Source of the DNA: Flavivirga eckloniae
GTDB lineage: Bacteria; Bacteroidota; Bacteroidia; Flavobacteriales; Flavobacteriaceae
Length of the DNA: 64,000 nt
Assembly: GCF_002886045.1 (NCBI RefSeq)
Contig: NZ_CP025791.1
Span: 2,061,001-2,125,000, forward strand
Reading direction: 5' to 3'
Made by a program: the position numbers and the translations under genes. This document shows positions 36,140-45,548 of this stretch, piece by piece (position 1 is the stretch's first letter; each line of letters starts with the position of its first letter). A model generated the notes under the pieces. It did no database searches, was not told the origin of the DNA, and was given only the letters and a program-made list of their open reading frames with translations.

Positions 36140-36568
36140 TTAATTTTTAAGCCTATGGTAATAAAAAGCAGGTAATAGCAGGAGTAAAATAATAGGCTGT
36201 ATTAAAAAGCGACGCACATTAAAAAACAAATAATAATCTTCCTGCTTCGGATTGATAACGAAGTATAAATAAATTAAAAGCAAAACAACATAAGCCAAGG
36301 CAAAAACGACTATTGAAAATTTAATAATGCCTTTATCTTTAAAGAATACATATAAAATCCCTAACGAAATGACACTGTTTAGCACATAGCGTAATGTGGT
36401 AAAGCCTACTAACTTTAAAACTTCACGCCTTGGACTATCTATGTACAAATAGTCGTTTTGAAAAAACACCAAATATGGATCATAAAACAGTTCATTTTCA
36501 AAAAACCGAATTAAAATCAACAATCCGAACAACACCAACAACAGTGCGTATTTGATTAGTTTAGGCAT
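36140..36568 (-). CDS. Exosortase F-associated membrane protein
   Basis: The 142-residue integral membrane protein has four predicted helices (about 5-22, 56-76, 84-104 and 118-135) and the conserved RFFENELFYDPYLVFF and YLYIDSPRREV loops of the XrtF-associated family. It overlaps xrtF by 8 bp and is translated with it. Such proteins accompany XrtF in Bacteroidota; their precise function is unknown. Confidence 0.87.
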   Translation of the reverse strand: MPKLIKYALLLVLFGLLILIRFFENELFYDPYLVFFQNDYLYIDSPRREVLKLVGFTTLRYVLNSVISLGILYVFFKDKGIIKFSIVVFALAYVVLLLIYLYFVINPKQEDYYLFFNVRRFLIQPIILLLLLPAFYYHRLKN

Positions 36569-37112
36569 TTTTATTTTTTAGTTTAGAGAATCGATTCACC
36601 CAAAAAATCCAAAGTAAAAAAACCAACCCGTAAATAATGGCAGGAAAAACTACTGCATGCAAAATTTCTTTGTGTTCAGGATAATGATATAACGCCATAC
36701 TTAATACCGCAATGCGAATTAAATTAACGGCATAAATTAAAACACTACCGGAAAGTATAAATAAAAATGTTGTTTTTAATTTTCCGGAAAAAGCGATAAC
36801 AAATGATATAAATAATATAACAACGCTTATTGAATTACAGCCCTCAATGACTCGAGCTAAATACTTGCCTTTTACAGTAACTTTCATAGATGGCTCATCT
36901 GGGTGCGGTAACACTAGAGCGTCATACCCAAACGAATTTAATAAAGATTCACTCTGTTTAGCCACCAAGTGTGTTATATAATCGGGGTAAAATTTCGATC
37001 CATCAGAAGCGTCTAAATACAGTTTATAAATCACAGAAAAAGATATATAAACCAATAAAAAAGTCAGGATAAACTTTATAACCGACTTGTATTTTACAAA
37101 GAGTGTATTCAA
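36561..37112 (-). CDS. xrtF: Exosortase family protein XrtF
   Basis: Exosortases are membrane cysteine proteases that process and sort proteins with a C-terminal signal. The 183-residue protein has four or more hydrophobic helices and the triad pattern: Cys in the EGCNSI motif (near residue 90), Arg in NLIRIAVLS (near 130) and His in LHAVVFPAIIYG (near 150). Length and the partner gene directly downstream match XrtF. No protein with a recognisable PEP-CTERM-like signal is encoded in this window, so the substrate is elsewhere. Confidence 0.9.
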   Translation of the reverse strand: MNTLFVKYKSVIKFILTFLLVYISFSVIYKLYLDASDGSKFYPDYITHLVAKQSESLLNSFGYDALVLPHPDEPSMKVTVKGKYLARVIEGCNSISVVILFISFVIAFSGKLKTTFLFILSGSVLIYAVNLIRIAVLSMALYHYPEHKEILHAVVFPAIIYGLVFLLWIFWVNRFSKLKNKNA

Positions 37113-37181
37113 AATACGTTTATCTGATTTAATTTGGTTAAAATTATGTGAAACCGAATATCGAAATTACACCTTTTTAAA

Positions 37182-37189
37182 TACTTTTG
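37182..37189 (+). promoter_or_regulatory. -7 box before the GAF gene
   Basis: TACTTTTG is a perfect TAnnTTTG match. It lies 18 nt before the ATG at 37207, which fixes that ATG as the start and rules out the longer open frame from 37087. No clear -33 TTG. Confidence 0.5.
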
Positions 37190-37206
37190 CCAAAACTTTT
37201 GGACTT

Positions 37207-37665
37207 ATGATTTTTGATGACCTAAAACCTCAGGTAGAAACTATTGTTTTAAACACAGAAAAAACAGTAGACGAACGCCTTTTAAATATTTGCGAACTAC
37301 TTGAAGCCCATATAGCATATTACAACTGGGTGGGGTTTTATTTTAGAAATGGCGATAAGGAAGAATTACACTTAGGCCCTTATGTAGGAGAACCTACAGA
37401 TCATACGGTAATCCCTTTTGGAAAAGGTATTTGCGGACAGGTAGCTGTTAGCAACGAAAATTTCGTGGTTCCAGACGTCGCTGCTCAAGATAACTATATA
37501 GCTTGTAGCATTACCGTTAAAGCCGAAATTGTTATTCCAATTTTTGTAAATGGTGAGAATATTGGTCAGATTGATATCGATTCTAACACACCCGATCCCT
37601 TTACTGAAGCAGATGAACGCTTTTTAGAGTTTGTTTGTGCCAAGGTGGCGACTATACTTTCGTAA
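37207..37665 (+). CDS. GAF domain protein, free Met-(R)-sulfoxide reductase-like
   Basis: The ATG at 37207 gives a 152-residue single GAF domain. The core has LGPYVGEPTDHTVIPFGKGICGQVA, then VVPDVAAQDNYIACSITVKAEIVIPI and IGQIDIDSNTPDPF. The two Cys in GICG and YIAC match the second and third Cys of free methionine-(R)-sulfoxide reductase, while the usual first one is not present, so activity is uncertain. It could equally be a small-molecule-binding GAF protein. It is divergent from xrtF, 94 bp away. Confidence 0.85.
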   Translation: MIFDDLKPQVETIVLNTEKTVDERLLNICELLEAHIAYYNWVGFYFRNGDKEELHLGPYVGEPTDHTVIPFGKGICGQVAVSNENFVVPDVAAQDNYIACSITVKAEIVIPIFVNGENIGQIDIDSNTPDPFTEADERFLEFVCAKVATILS

Positions 37666-37719
37666 AGTTTTAAATTTAGTGTTTAGTTTGTAGTAACTAG
37701 TATGCAGTGATCAGTATTC

Positions 37720-38057
37720 AATATTCAGTATTCAATATTCAGTATTCAGTGGGCAGTGGGCAGTCTTTAAAACAATTCTAACCAGAGAACTTAATTTTTA
37801 TTTTTTAAAGTTTATTTAAAATTAAATACAATATACTTATTAATAAACACCAAGATAATCTGCTCTAACTTCGGTTCACAATCTCCCGTCTTCAGTCATC
37901 AGTCTCCGGTCTTCTAAACAATTCCAATCACTAAACTTAATTTTCATTCTCTAAAGTTTACTTAAAACTAAACACACATACACTTATTAGTAAACATGCT
38001 CTAACTTCCGTCCAAAACCTCCCGTCTTCGATCTTCGGTCATCACTCTCCGGTCTTC
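37720..38057. repeat. CAGTATTCA microrepeats and a tandem duplication of about 145 bp
   Basis: Between 37707 and 37764, short units such as CAGTATTCAATATT and CAGTGGG repeat in tandem. Two longer imperfect units follow: 37768-37914 and 37915-38057. Both run AACAATTC..CTTAATTTT..AAAGTTTA..CTTATTA..CTCTAACTTC..CTCCCGTCTTC..CTCCGGTCTTC. The unit-to-unit match looks about 75-80 percent by eye. This accounts for most of the 629-bp gap before purH; no ORF is credible. Confidence 0.65.
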
Positions 38058-38196
38058 GATCTTCAACCTCACCGAAACCCGAAACCTTAAACTCGAAATT
38101 TGAAATTCAACAGCCCCTTGTTAACAACTTCTCTTTTTAGTTAAAAAAACACGCTCTTTTTAGGCATTCTTAAGGCATTATTTTAGTTGAAATAAT

Positions 38197-38276
38197 TACT
38201 TTTGCATTTTATTTACAAATTCAATGTAACTCATTGAAAAACAGCAAAAGTTTCAACCCCCGCCTAGCAGGGAACT
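38197..38276 (+). promoter_or_regulatory. purH -7 box and structured leader
   Basis: TACTTTTG (38197-38204) is a perfect -7 box. The leader of about 80 nt then holds TTCAATG / CATTGAA (38220-38238), a 7-bp stem with a 5-nt loop, and a short CCC..GGG stem near 38260-38272. No TTG -33 is at the usual spacing. No purine riboswitch core is apparent. Confidence 0.45.
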
Positions 38277-38294
38277 AAAAAGACAAAAACTAGC

Positions 38295-39827
38295 ATGAGC
38301 AACGAAAAAAACATTAAATCTGCATTAATCTCGGTATTTAGTAAAGACGGATTAGAACCTATTGTAAAAAAATTAGATGAACAAGGTGTTACCATATACT
38401 CTACTGGTGGTACTCAAAAATTTATAAATGATTTAGGTGTAGACGTTGTTCCTGTTGAAGATGTTACTTCTTACCCTTCAATTCTTGGTGGTCGTGTAAA
38501 AACATTACACCCTAAAGTTTTTGGAGGTATTTTAAACAGACAAAGCCACGATGGTGATGTAGCAGAATTGGCAGAGTATAAAATCCCTCAAATCGACGTG
38601 GTTATAGTTGATTTATACCCATTCGAAAAAACAGTTGCTTCTGGTGCCAATAATCAAGATATTATTGAAAAAATAGACATAGGTGGTATTTCATTAATTC
38701 GCGCTGCTGCTAAAAATTATGCCGATGTAATTTGTGTATCGTCTGTTGATGATTATGCTGAGTTTTTAGAACTTATTTCTGAAAATAACGGAACGATTTC
38801 TGAAGAAGACAGAAAACGTTTTGCAGGTAAAGCTTTTAATGTTTCCTCGCACTACGATACAGCTATTTTTAACTATTTCAACAAAGACCATAATGAAGCT
38901 GCCTTAAAAATTAGCGAAACAAAAGGAAAAGTATTGCGTTACGGTGAAAACCCACATCAAAAAGGGTTCTTCTTTGGAAACTTTGATGAGCTATTCACAA
39001 AACTTCATGGTAAAGAATTAAGTTATAATAATCTTTTAGATGTTGATGCTGCTGTAAATTTAATGCTCGAATTTAAAAACGATGCGCCAACTTTTGCTAT
39101 TTTAAAACATAATAACGCTTGTGGTTTGGCACAACGCGACACTTTACACCAAGCTTACCTTGATGCTTTAGCAGGTGATCCTGTTTCGGCTTTTGGAGGG
39201 GTTTTAATTAGTAATACCGAAATTGATGTAGCTACAGCAGAAGAGATTCACAAGTTATTCTGCGAAGTTGTTATTGCGCCTTCCTTTTCGGCAGAAGCTT
39301 TAACCATTCTTCAAGGCAAAAAGAATAGAATCATGTTACAACTTCACGACATAGAATTACCTAAAATGAATGTTAGAAGTTGCTTAAACGGTGTGTTACT
39401 ACAAGACAGAAATAACATTACAGATACCGTAGAAGGTTTAACCAATGTTACCAATTCGAATCCTACCGATAGCGAAATTGAAGATTTAATTTTTGCTTCG
39501 AAAATTTGTAAGCACACAAAATCCAACACCATTGTACTAGCTAAAAACAAGCAACTTTGTGCTAGCGGAACAGGACAAACAAGTCGTGTTGATGCACTGG
39601 AGCAAGCCATACATAAAGCGGGTACATTTAACTTTGACTTAAATGGTGCTGCTATGGCAAGTGATGCTTTTTTCCCTTTCCCAGACTGTGTGGAAATCGC
39701 AAAAAAGGCCGGTGTAACTGCAGTTATCCAGCCAGGAGGCTCAATAAAAGATCAGTTAAGTATCGATTATTGTAACGAAAACAACTTGGCTATGGTATTT
39801 ACGGGTACACGTCATTTTAAACATTAA
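38295..39827 (+). CDS. purH: Bifunctional AICAR formyltransferase/IMP cyclohydrolase
   Basis: PurH carries out the last two steps of IMP synthesis. The 510-residue protein has the N-terminal MGS-like cyclohydrolase domain (ALISVFSKDGLEPI, STGGTQKFI, GGRVKTLHPKVFGGIL) and the C-terminal AICAR transformylase domain (RYGENPHQKGFFFG, LKHNNACGLAQR, DPVSAFGGVL, ending IQPGGSIKDQ and FTGTRHFKH). Length is as expected. It stands alone before the mre operon, which follows after a 160-bp gap. Confidence 0.98.
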   Translation: MSNEKNIKSALISVFSKDGLEPIVKKLDEQGVTIYSTGGTQKFINDLGVDVVPVEDVTSYPSILGGRVKTLHPKVFGGILNRQSHDGDVAELAEYKIPQIDVVIVDLYPFEKTVASGANNQDIIEKIDIGGISLIRAAAKNYADVICVSSVDDYAEFLELISENNGTISEEDRKRFAGKAFNVSSHYDTAIFNYFNKDHNEAALKISETKGKVLRYGENPHQKGFFFGNFDELFTKLHGKELSYNNLLDVDAAVNLMLEFKNDAPTFAILKHNNACGLAQRDTLHQAYLDALAGDPVSAFGGVLISNTEIDVATAEEIHKLFCEVVIAPSFSAEALTILQGKKNRIMLQLHDIELPKMNVRSCLNGVLLQDRNNITDTVEGLTNVTNSNPTDSEIEDLIFASKICKHTKSNTIVLAKNKQLCASGTGQTSRVDALEQAIHKAGTFNFDLNGAAMASDAFFPFPDCVEIAKKAGVTAVIQPGGSIKDQLSIDYCNENNLAMVFTGTRHFKH

Positions 39828-39988
39828 AAAATATACTTTTTTAGACATCTAAAAATCAATAAAAAGCGTATAACTAACTTATAGTATTTTTTAGTAAAAT
39901 TTGAATACACTTAAAACCCATATATTTATCAACTTTTATTACATTTACGGAATTCGTTTTTTAAACCACTTAAAATTATTAATAGCGC

Positions 39989-41017
39989 ATGGGCTTTTTT
40001 GACTTCCTAACCGAAGAGATTGCAATCGATTTAGGTACTGCAAACACACTTATTATTCATAACGACAAGGTAGTTGTAGATTCACCTTCCATTGTTGCAC
40101 GTGATAGAATTTCAGGTAAAATTATTGCAGTTGGTCAACAAGCCAGTTTAATGCAGGGTAAAACGCATGAAAACATAAAAACCATTCGTCCATTAAAAGA
40201 TGGGGTAATAGCAGATTTTGATGCGTCTGAGCAAATGATAAGTATGTTTATTAAAAACATACCGGCTTTAAAAAAGAAATTCTTTACACCAGCACTTCGT
40301 ATGGTTATCTGTATCCCATCTGGAATTACAGAAGTAGAAATGCGTGCGGTAAAAGAAAGTGCAGAACGTGTAAATGGTAAAGAAGTTTATTTAATACACG
40401 AACCTATGGCTGCCGCTATTGGTATTGGCGTAGACATTATGCAACCTAAAGGAAATATGGTTGTGGACATAGGAGGTGGTACTACGGAAATCGCAGTAAT
40501 TGCTCTTGGGGGAATTGTATGTGATAAGTCTGTTAAAATTGCGGGTGATGTTTTCACGAATGATATCGTTTACTACATGCGTACACAACACAACCTATAT
40601 GTTGGGGAGCGTACTGCAGAAAAAATAAAAATACAAATCGGTGCTGCTACCGAAGATCTTGAGTTACCACCAGAAGATATGAGCGTTCAAGGACGTGATT
40701 TATTAACCGGTAAACCAAAACAAGTATCCATTTCGCACAGAGAAATTGCTAAAGCATTAGATAAATCTATCCTGAGAATTGAAGATGCCGTTATGGAAAC
40801 TTTATCTCAAACTCCTCCAGAATTAGCTGCAGATATATACAACACCGGTATTTATTTAGCTGGTGGTGGTTCTATGCTACGAGGTTTAGATAAACGTTTA
40901 TCTCAAAAAACAGATCTTCCGGTTTATATTGCCGAAGACCCATTACGTGCTGTAGTTCGAGGTACTGGTATTACTCTTAAAAATTTACCTAAATACAAAA
41001 ATGTATTGATAAAATAG
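39989..41017 (+). CDS. mreB: Rod-shape cytoskeletal protein MreB
   Basis: MreB is an actin-like filament that positions the lateral-wall machinery. The 342-residue protein opens with the first phosphate loop (AIDLGTANTLI), then has the second phosphate motif (VDIGGGTTEIAV) and the adenosine motif (LAGGGSMLRGLDK). It is the first gene of mreB-mreC-mreD-mrdA-rodA; mreC follows after 17 bp. Confidence 0.98.
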   Translation: MGFFDFLTEEIAIDLGTANTLIIHNDKVVVDSPSIVARDRISGKIIAVGQQASLMQGKTHENIKTIRPLKDGVIADFDASEQMISMFIKNIPALKKKFFTPALRMVICIPSGITEVEMRAVKESAERVNGKEVYLIHEPMAAAIGIGVDIMQPKGNMVVDIGGGTTEIAVIALGGIVCDKSVKIAGDVFTNDIVYYMRTQHNLYVGERTAEKIKIQIGAATEDLELPPEDMSVQGRDLLTGKPKQVSISHREIAKALDKSILRIEDAVMETLSQTPPELAADIYNTGIYLAGGGSMLRGLDKRLSQKTDLPVYIAEDPLRAVVRGTGITLKNLPKYKNVLIK

Positions 41018-41034
41018 AGACACCCGAATAAGTC

Positions 41035-41838
41035 ATGCAACAGATTATTAATTTCATAATAAGAAATAAAAACTTTTTGTTGTTTTTGCTGCTGTTTTCT
41101 ATTTCAATTCTGTTTACAATTCAATCACATTCTTATCATAGGAGTAAGTTTATCAATTCTGCTAATTTCTTATCCGGTAGTATCCTTAATACTGCAAATA
41201 GTATAAGCACATATTTTAATTTAAAATCTCAGAATACGCTCTTATCGGAAGAAAACAAACGTCTAAAATCGCTTTTATACAATTTAAAGAATAGCACAAC
41301 AACACAAGATACAGATAGTCTTAAACCATACTATTTTTCTAACGCACGGGTTATTCGAAACAACTATTCTGCAACCGATAATTATCTTTTAATCAATAAA
41401 GGAACAAACGACAGTATAAAACAAGATTTTGGTGTTGTAACCACTCACGGAATAGTAGGTATTGTAGATAAAACAAGTGGTAATTATGCTACGGTAGTTT
41501 CCATTTTAAACACAACCAGTTCTATAAGTTCGCAATTAAAGAAAACGAACCATTACGGTACATTGACATGGGATGCTAAAAATCCGGCGGTAGTACAACT
41601 TACAGATATTCCAAAAATAGCTAATGTTTTAGTTGGGGATACTATTGTTACTTCCGGACGTTCCTCAATATTCCCTAAAGACATAGAAATAGGCACCGTT
41701 AAAAACTACAAGCTTGATGCTGCCGAAAACTATTATGAGATCAATGTGCAACTTTTTAACGACATGACCAATCTGGAGCATGTGTATATTATAGAAAACA
41801 TTAACAAACCTGAGGTTACTAATTTGCTAAATGAATAA
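41035..41838 (+). CDS. mreC: Rod-shape determining protein MreC
   Basis: MreC links MreB to the periplasmic wall synthases. The 267-residue protein has one N-terminal membrane helix (about 13-28), a short coiled coil (LKSQNTLLSEENKRLKSLLY) and the beta-domain core (NKGTNDSIKQDFGVVTTHGIVGIV, VVSILNTTSSISSQL, LTDIPKIANVLVGDTIVTSG). It overlaps mreD by 8 bp. Confidence 0.95.
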   Translation: MQQIINFIIRNKNFLLFLLLFSISILFTIQSHSYHRSKFINSANFLSGSILNTANSISTYFNLKSQNTLLSEENKRLKSLLYNLKNSTTTQDTDSLKPYYFSNARVIRNNYSATDNYLLINKGTNDSIKQDFGVVTTHGIVGIVDKTSGNYATVVSILNTTSSISSQLKKTNHYGTLTWDAKNPAVVQLTDIPKIANVLVGDTIVTSGRSSIFPKDIEIGTVKNYKLDAAENYYEINVQLFNDMTNLEHVYIIENINKPEVTNLLNE

Positions 41839-42337
41839 TATACTTTCCATTAATAGCATCCGTTTTGTAGTATTAATATTAATACAGGTTTTAATGCTCA
41901 ATAACATTAACTTCTTTGGCTATATAAACCCTTATCCATACATTTTATTTATCATTCTATTTCCAGTAAAGAGCAATCGTGCATTAATTATTTTATCCGG
42001 ATTCCTATTGGGTTTAATAATCGATATGTTTTTAGACTCCGGAGGTATTCATGCGGCAGCCTGTGTGTTTATAGCTTATGTAAGACCGGTTGTATTAAAA
42101 TTTTCTTTTGGAACAATGTACGAACACCACAATATAAAATTTAGTGTTGTAGAATTTGGTTCTAAAATCACTTATATAACACTACTGGTTATATTGCATC
42201 ACATCATATTATTCTCTTTGGAAATATTTAGCCTGCCAAGAATAATTTTCGTGCTTCAAAAAACGTTATTCTCAAGTATATTTACTATATTATTGTGTAT
42301 GACAATAACTATTATTTTTAGTCGACAACCTAAATGA
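41831..42337 (+). CDS. mreD: Rod-shape determining protein MreD
   Basis: MreD is a small integral membrane protein of the rod complex. The 168-residue protein has about five helices and the conserved GYINPYPYILFIILFP, LLGLIIDMFLDSGGIHAAACVFIAYVRP segments. Position between mreC and mrdA supports the call. It overlaps mrdA by 4 bp (ATGA). Confidence 0.92.
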   Translation: MNNILSINSIRFVVLILIQVLMLNNINFFGYINPYPYILFIILFPVKSNRALIILSGFLLGLIIDMFLDSGGIHAAACVFIAYVRPVVLKFSFGTMYEHHNIKFSVVEFGSKITYITLLVILHHIILFSLEIFSLPRIIFVLQKTLFSSIFTILLCMTITIIFSRQPK

Positions 42338-44262
42338 GACAGTTTTTACTATTCTTTTCAATAATATTTGTTGGTTTTTTATTTTTATCAAGACTCTTTT
42401 ACCTTCAAATATATACTTCAAACGAACATGATTTGTTTGAAGACAATGCTATTAGAAAAGTATACGATTATCCGAAAAGAGGTTTTATTTACGACAGAAA
42501 TGGCGAACTTTTGGTAGCCAACCAACCATCTTACGATGTCATGGTAATTCCTCGCGAAGTAGAACCATTAGATACGCTCGAATTTTGTTCGCTATTAAAA
42601 ATTGATAAAGAGCAATTTATAAAAACATATAATAGAGCAAGACGCTATTCTCCCAGATTACCGTCTGTTTTTCTATCCCAATTATCAAAAGAAGATTATG
42701 CTGCTTTGCAAGAAAAAATGCGGAAGTTTGAAGGTTTTTATATCCAGAAAAGATCACTAAGACATTACCAAAGAAGTATCGGAGCTAATGTTTTGGGAGA
42801 TATTGGAGAGGTAAATACCAGCGATATAAAAAAAGACCCCTATTACAAAATGGGTGATTTAAAAGGTAAACAGGGTATTGAGGCTTCTTATGAAAAAATT
42901 CTTCGAGGTGTGAAGGGCATTAAGTTTATTCAAAAAGACAGGTTTAATAGAAATATTGGTCCATACAAAGAAGGTGAGTTCGACACCATTCCAGAACAAG
43001 GAAAAGACATTACTATTACCATTGATGCTAAACTACAGGAATATGGCGAACTCCTTATGCAAAATAAACGTGGTGGCGTTATAGCTATCGAACCATCTTC
43101 GGGAGAAATACTGGCCATGGTGGCCGCCCCAACCTACGATCCTAATCTTCTAGTAGGAAGAGAACGCTCAAAAAATTTCATCAAGCTTAGAGATTCCATA
43201 TCAAATCCATTATTTAACAGAAGTATACAAGGTGTTTACGAGCCTGGCTCTCCTTTTAAATTAATGAACGCCTTGATTGGTTTACAGGAAGGCGTTATAA
43301 TACCCAACGAAACTGTTACTTGTTATGCAGGATATAAATATGGTAATCGTTTTATGAAATGCCATTGCTACATTGGCAGGCGCAATAATCTAATTACAGG
43401 AATACAGGAGTCTTGCAACGCCTATTTTTCGACTGTTTACAGAAAAATTTTAGATAAAAGCGGTAGTGCTTCAACAGGTATTGATACTTGGAGCAAGCAT
43501 GCCAAAAGTTTCGGACTGGGCAATTTTTTAAACAACGATTTATTTGTTGGACAAAAAGGTAGAATTCCAGATAGAGCTTATTACAAACGCGTATATCCAA
43601 AAACGTTTTATTCTACATATACCATATCTAACGCTATCGGACAAGGTGAAGTTGCCACTACCCCCATTCAATTAGCCAATATGATTGCTGCTATTGCCAA
43701 TAGAGGTCATTATTATACACCACATATAATTAAATCTATTGAAGATAAAACTTTACCTGAAAAATTCACAAAACCTAAATATACAAGTATTGACAAGGAG
43801 CATTTTGAACCTGTTATAGAAGGTATGCTACAGGTTTACAAAAAAGGAACAGCTGCCTCGTTACAAGTAAAAGACATAGAGATTTGTGGAAAAACAGGAA
43901 CTGTTCAAAACTATGCTATTATAGATAGTGTAAAAACCGACCTAACAGATCATTCCATTTTTGTTGCTTTCGCACCAAAAGATGACCCAAAAATAGCTAT
44001 TGCCGTTTTTGTTGAAAACGGATATTGGGGAAGTCGTTTTGCAGGTAAAGTAGCCAGTTTACTTATAGAAAAACACATAAAAGGACATATTACCAGAAAA
44101 GATTTAGAAGAATGGCTTTTAAAGCATAGTTTAGAAGACGAATATGCGAAGCCCTATTCTGGAGAGCCCTTTAAAATAAACGCGCAAACTAAATTGCAAT
44201 TTGTTGAAGAACCGGAATATAAACGACTTAAACAGCAATTAATAAAATTACAAAACCCATAA
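42334..44262 (+). CDS. mrdA: Penicillin-binding protein 2 (transpeptidase)
   Basis: PBP2 crosslinks peptidoglycan for side-wall growth together with RodA. The 642-residue protein has an N-terminal anchor (residues 4-22), a dimerisation domain (FIYDRNGELLVANQPSYDV, GLKGKQGIEASYEKI-like segment) and the transpeptidase with SPFK as the SxxK motif in EPGSPFK, SCN in QESCNAYF, and GKTGT near residue 535. It overlaps mreD and is 4 bp upstream of rodA. Confidence 0.97.
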   Translation: MRQFLLFFSIIFVGFLFLSRLFYLQIYTSNEHDLFEDNAIRKVYDYPKRGFIYDRNGELLVANQPSYDVMVIPREVEPLDTLEFCSLLKIDKEQFIKTYNRARRYSPRLPSVFLSQLSKEDYAALQEKMRKFEGFYIQKRSLRHYQRSIGANVLGDIGEVNTSDIKKDPYYKMGDLKGKQGIEASYEKILRGVKGIKFIQKDRFNRNIGPYKEGEFDTIPEQGKDITITIDAKLQEYGELLMQNKRGGVIAIEPSSGEILAMVAAPTYDPNLLVGRERSKNFIKLRDSISNPLFNRSIQGVYEPGSPFKLMNALIGLQEGVIIPNETVTCYAGYKYGNRFMKCHCYIGRRNNLITGIQESCNAYFSTVYRKILDKSGSASTGIDTWSKHAKSFGLGNFLNNDLFVGQKGRIPDRAYYKRVYPKTFYSTYTISNAIGQGEVATTPIQLANMIAAIANRGHYYTPHIIKSIEDKTLPEKFTKPKYTSIDKEHFEPVIEGMLQVYKKGTAASLQVKDIEICGKTGTVQNYAIIDSVKTDLTDHSIFVAFAPKDDPKIAIAVFVENGYWGSRFAGKVASLLIEKHIKGHITRKDLEEWLLKHSLEDEYAKPYSGEPFKINAQTKLQFVEEPEYKRLKQQLIKLQNP

Positions 44263-44266
44263 GTTA

Positions 44267-45544
44267 ATGGTTAGGGATACTAACAAAAATTATAAATTCG
44301 ATTGGATAACTATTATCCTTTTTTTCTTGCTGGTCGGTTTTGGTTGGTTAAACATATTATCTGCTTCTTATACTAGTGGTGAAATAGACTACTTTACTTT
44401 TTCTCAACCCTATGGCAAGCAATCTGTATTTATATTACTTACTTTTTTTATCATTATTGTCATTCTAGGCATTGAAGCTAAATTTTATGAACGCTTTTCC
44501 AGTATTATTTATATCTTTTCCATGCTCTCCCTAATAGGGCTTTTTATTTTTGGCAAAAATGTTAACGGTGCTACATCGTGGTATGCTATTGGAAGCATGA
44601 CCTTACAACCCAGTGAATTCGCAAAAGCAGCCACCGCTCTTGCTGTAGCAAAACAGCTGAGTGATTTAAACATGAACATTAATAGTATAAAGGATCAAAT
44701 TCAAACCCTTATAATAATAATTATCCCAGCTCTTTTAGTAATATTACAAAACGACACCGGAAGTACGATTGTTTACGGCGCCTTCTTCTTTGTGTTGTAC
44801 AGGGAAGGATTACCAAAGTATTACCTATCTATAGGTTTATCAGTAATTGTACTATCTGTTTTGGCTTTAAAATTCGGCCCTTTAATCACCTCGTTAATTG
44901 CTGTTGTTAGTCTTTCTGGTTTTTATTATTTCAACAGAAAAAAGTTTAAATTCTTTCAACTCCTTTTTGTTTTACTACTTTCCATAGGGTTGTCTTATGC
45001 TGTTAAAGCTTCTTATGACCATATTTTAAAACCACACCATCAAGATAGAATAAGTTTATGGTTACGCTTAGAAAAAGACCCTGTTAAGTTAGAAGCTATG
45101 AAAAAAACATTTGCCTATAACTTAAATGAATCTGAAAAAGCTATTAGAGAGGGCCGCTTTAACGGAAAAGGATTTATGGAAGGTACTAGAACAACAGGTA
45201 AGTTCGTACCGGAACAACATACCGACTATATTTTTAGTACGGTTGGCGAAGAGTGGGGCTTCTTGGGTAGCTCCTTAGTGGTTATATTGTTTGTACTCCT
45301 CTTATTACGCATACTACATCTCGCGGAATTACAAAAATCGCAATTCAGTAGAGCCTATGGTTATGGCGTGGCCTCAATTATATTTATTCATTTCCTAATT
45401 AACATTGGAATGGTCATGGGGTTAATCCCAACAATAGGCATTCCTCTACCCCTATTTAGCTACGGAGGTTCCGGGCTTTGGGCATTTACCATTTTAATAT
45501 TCATATTTATTAAACTAGATTCTAACCGGATTAATGAGTGGTAG
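44267..45544 (+). CDS. rodA: RodA, SEDS glycosyltransferase
   Basis: RodA polymerises glycan strands from lipid II in the elongasome. The 425-residue protein has about ten membrane helices and the SEDS motifs ILQNDTGSTIVYG, the NGKGFMEGTRTTGKFVPEQHTDYIFS loop in the second half, and GIPLPLFSYGGSGL near the end. The putative catalytic Asp of the family is in the QNDTG motif. The next gene starts within 5 bp of its stop. Confidence 0.97.
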   Translation: MVRDTNKNYKFDWITIILFFLLVGFGWLNILSASYTSGEIDYFTFSQPYGKQSVFILLTFFIIIVILGIEAKFYERFSSIIYIFSMLSLIGLFIFGKNVNGATSWYAIGSMTLQPSEFAKAATALAVAKQLSDLNMNINSIKDQIQTLIIIIIPALLVILQNDTGSTIVYGAFFFVLYREGLPKYYLSIGLSVIVLSVLALKFGPLITSLIAVVSLSGFYYFNRKKFKFFQLLFVLLLSIGLSYAVKASYDHILKPHHQDRISLWLRLEKDPVKLEAMKKTFAYNLNESEKAIREGRFNGKGFMEGTRTTGKFVPEQHTDYIFSTVGEEWGFLGSSLVVILFVLLLLRILHLAELQKSQFSRAYGYGVASIIFIHFLINIGMVMGLIPTIGIPLPLFSYGGSGLWAFTILIFIFIKLDSNRINEW

Positions 45545-45548
45545 CCAA

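Noticed and set aside
37087-37206. N-terminal extension of the GAF protein (40 extra residues)
   Set aside because: It overlaps the xrtF start and the -7 box at 37182-37189; the ATG at 37207 begins a complete GAF domain.
37707-38057. Possible CRISPR array from the short direct repeats before purH
   Set aside because: The repeats are 7-14 bp without uniform spacers, the longer units are imperfect tandem copies, and no cas gene is near.
38205-38294. Purine riboswitch in the purH leader
   Set aside because: Two small hairpins are present but not the three-way junction with its conserved core.
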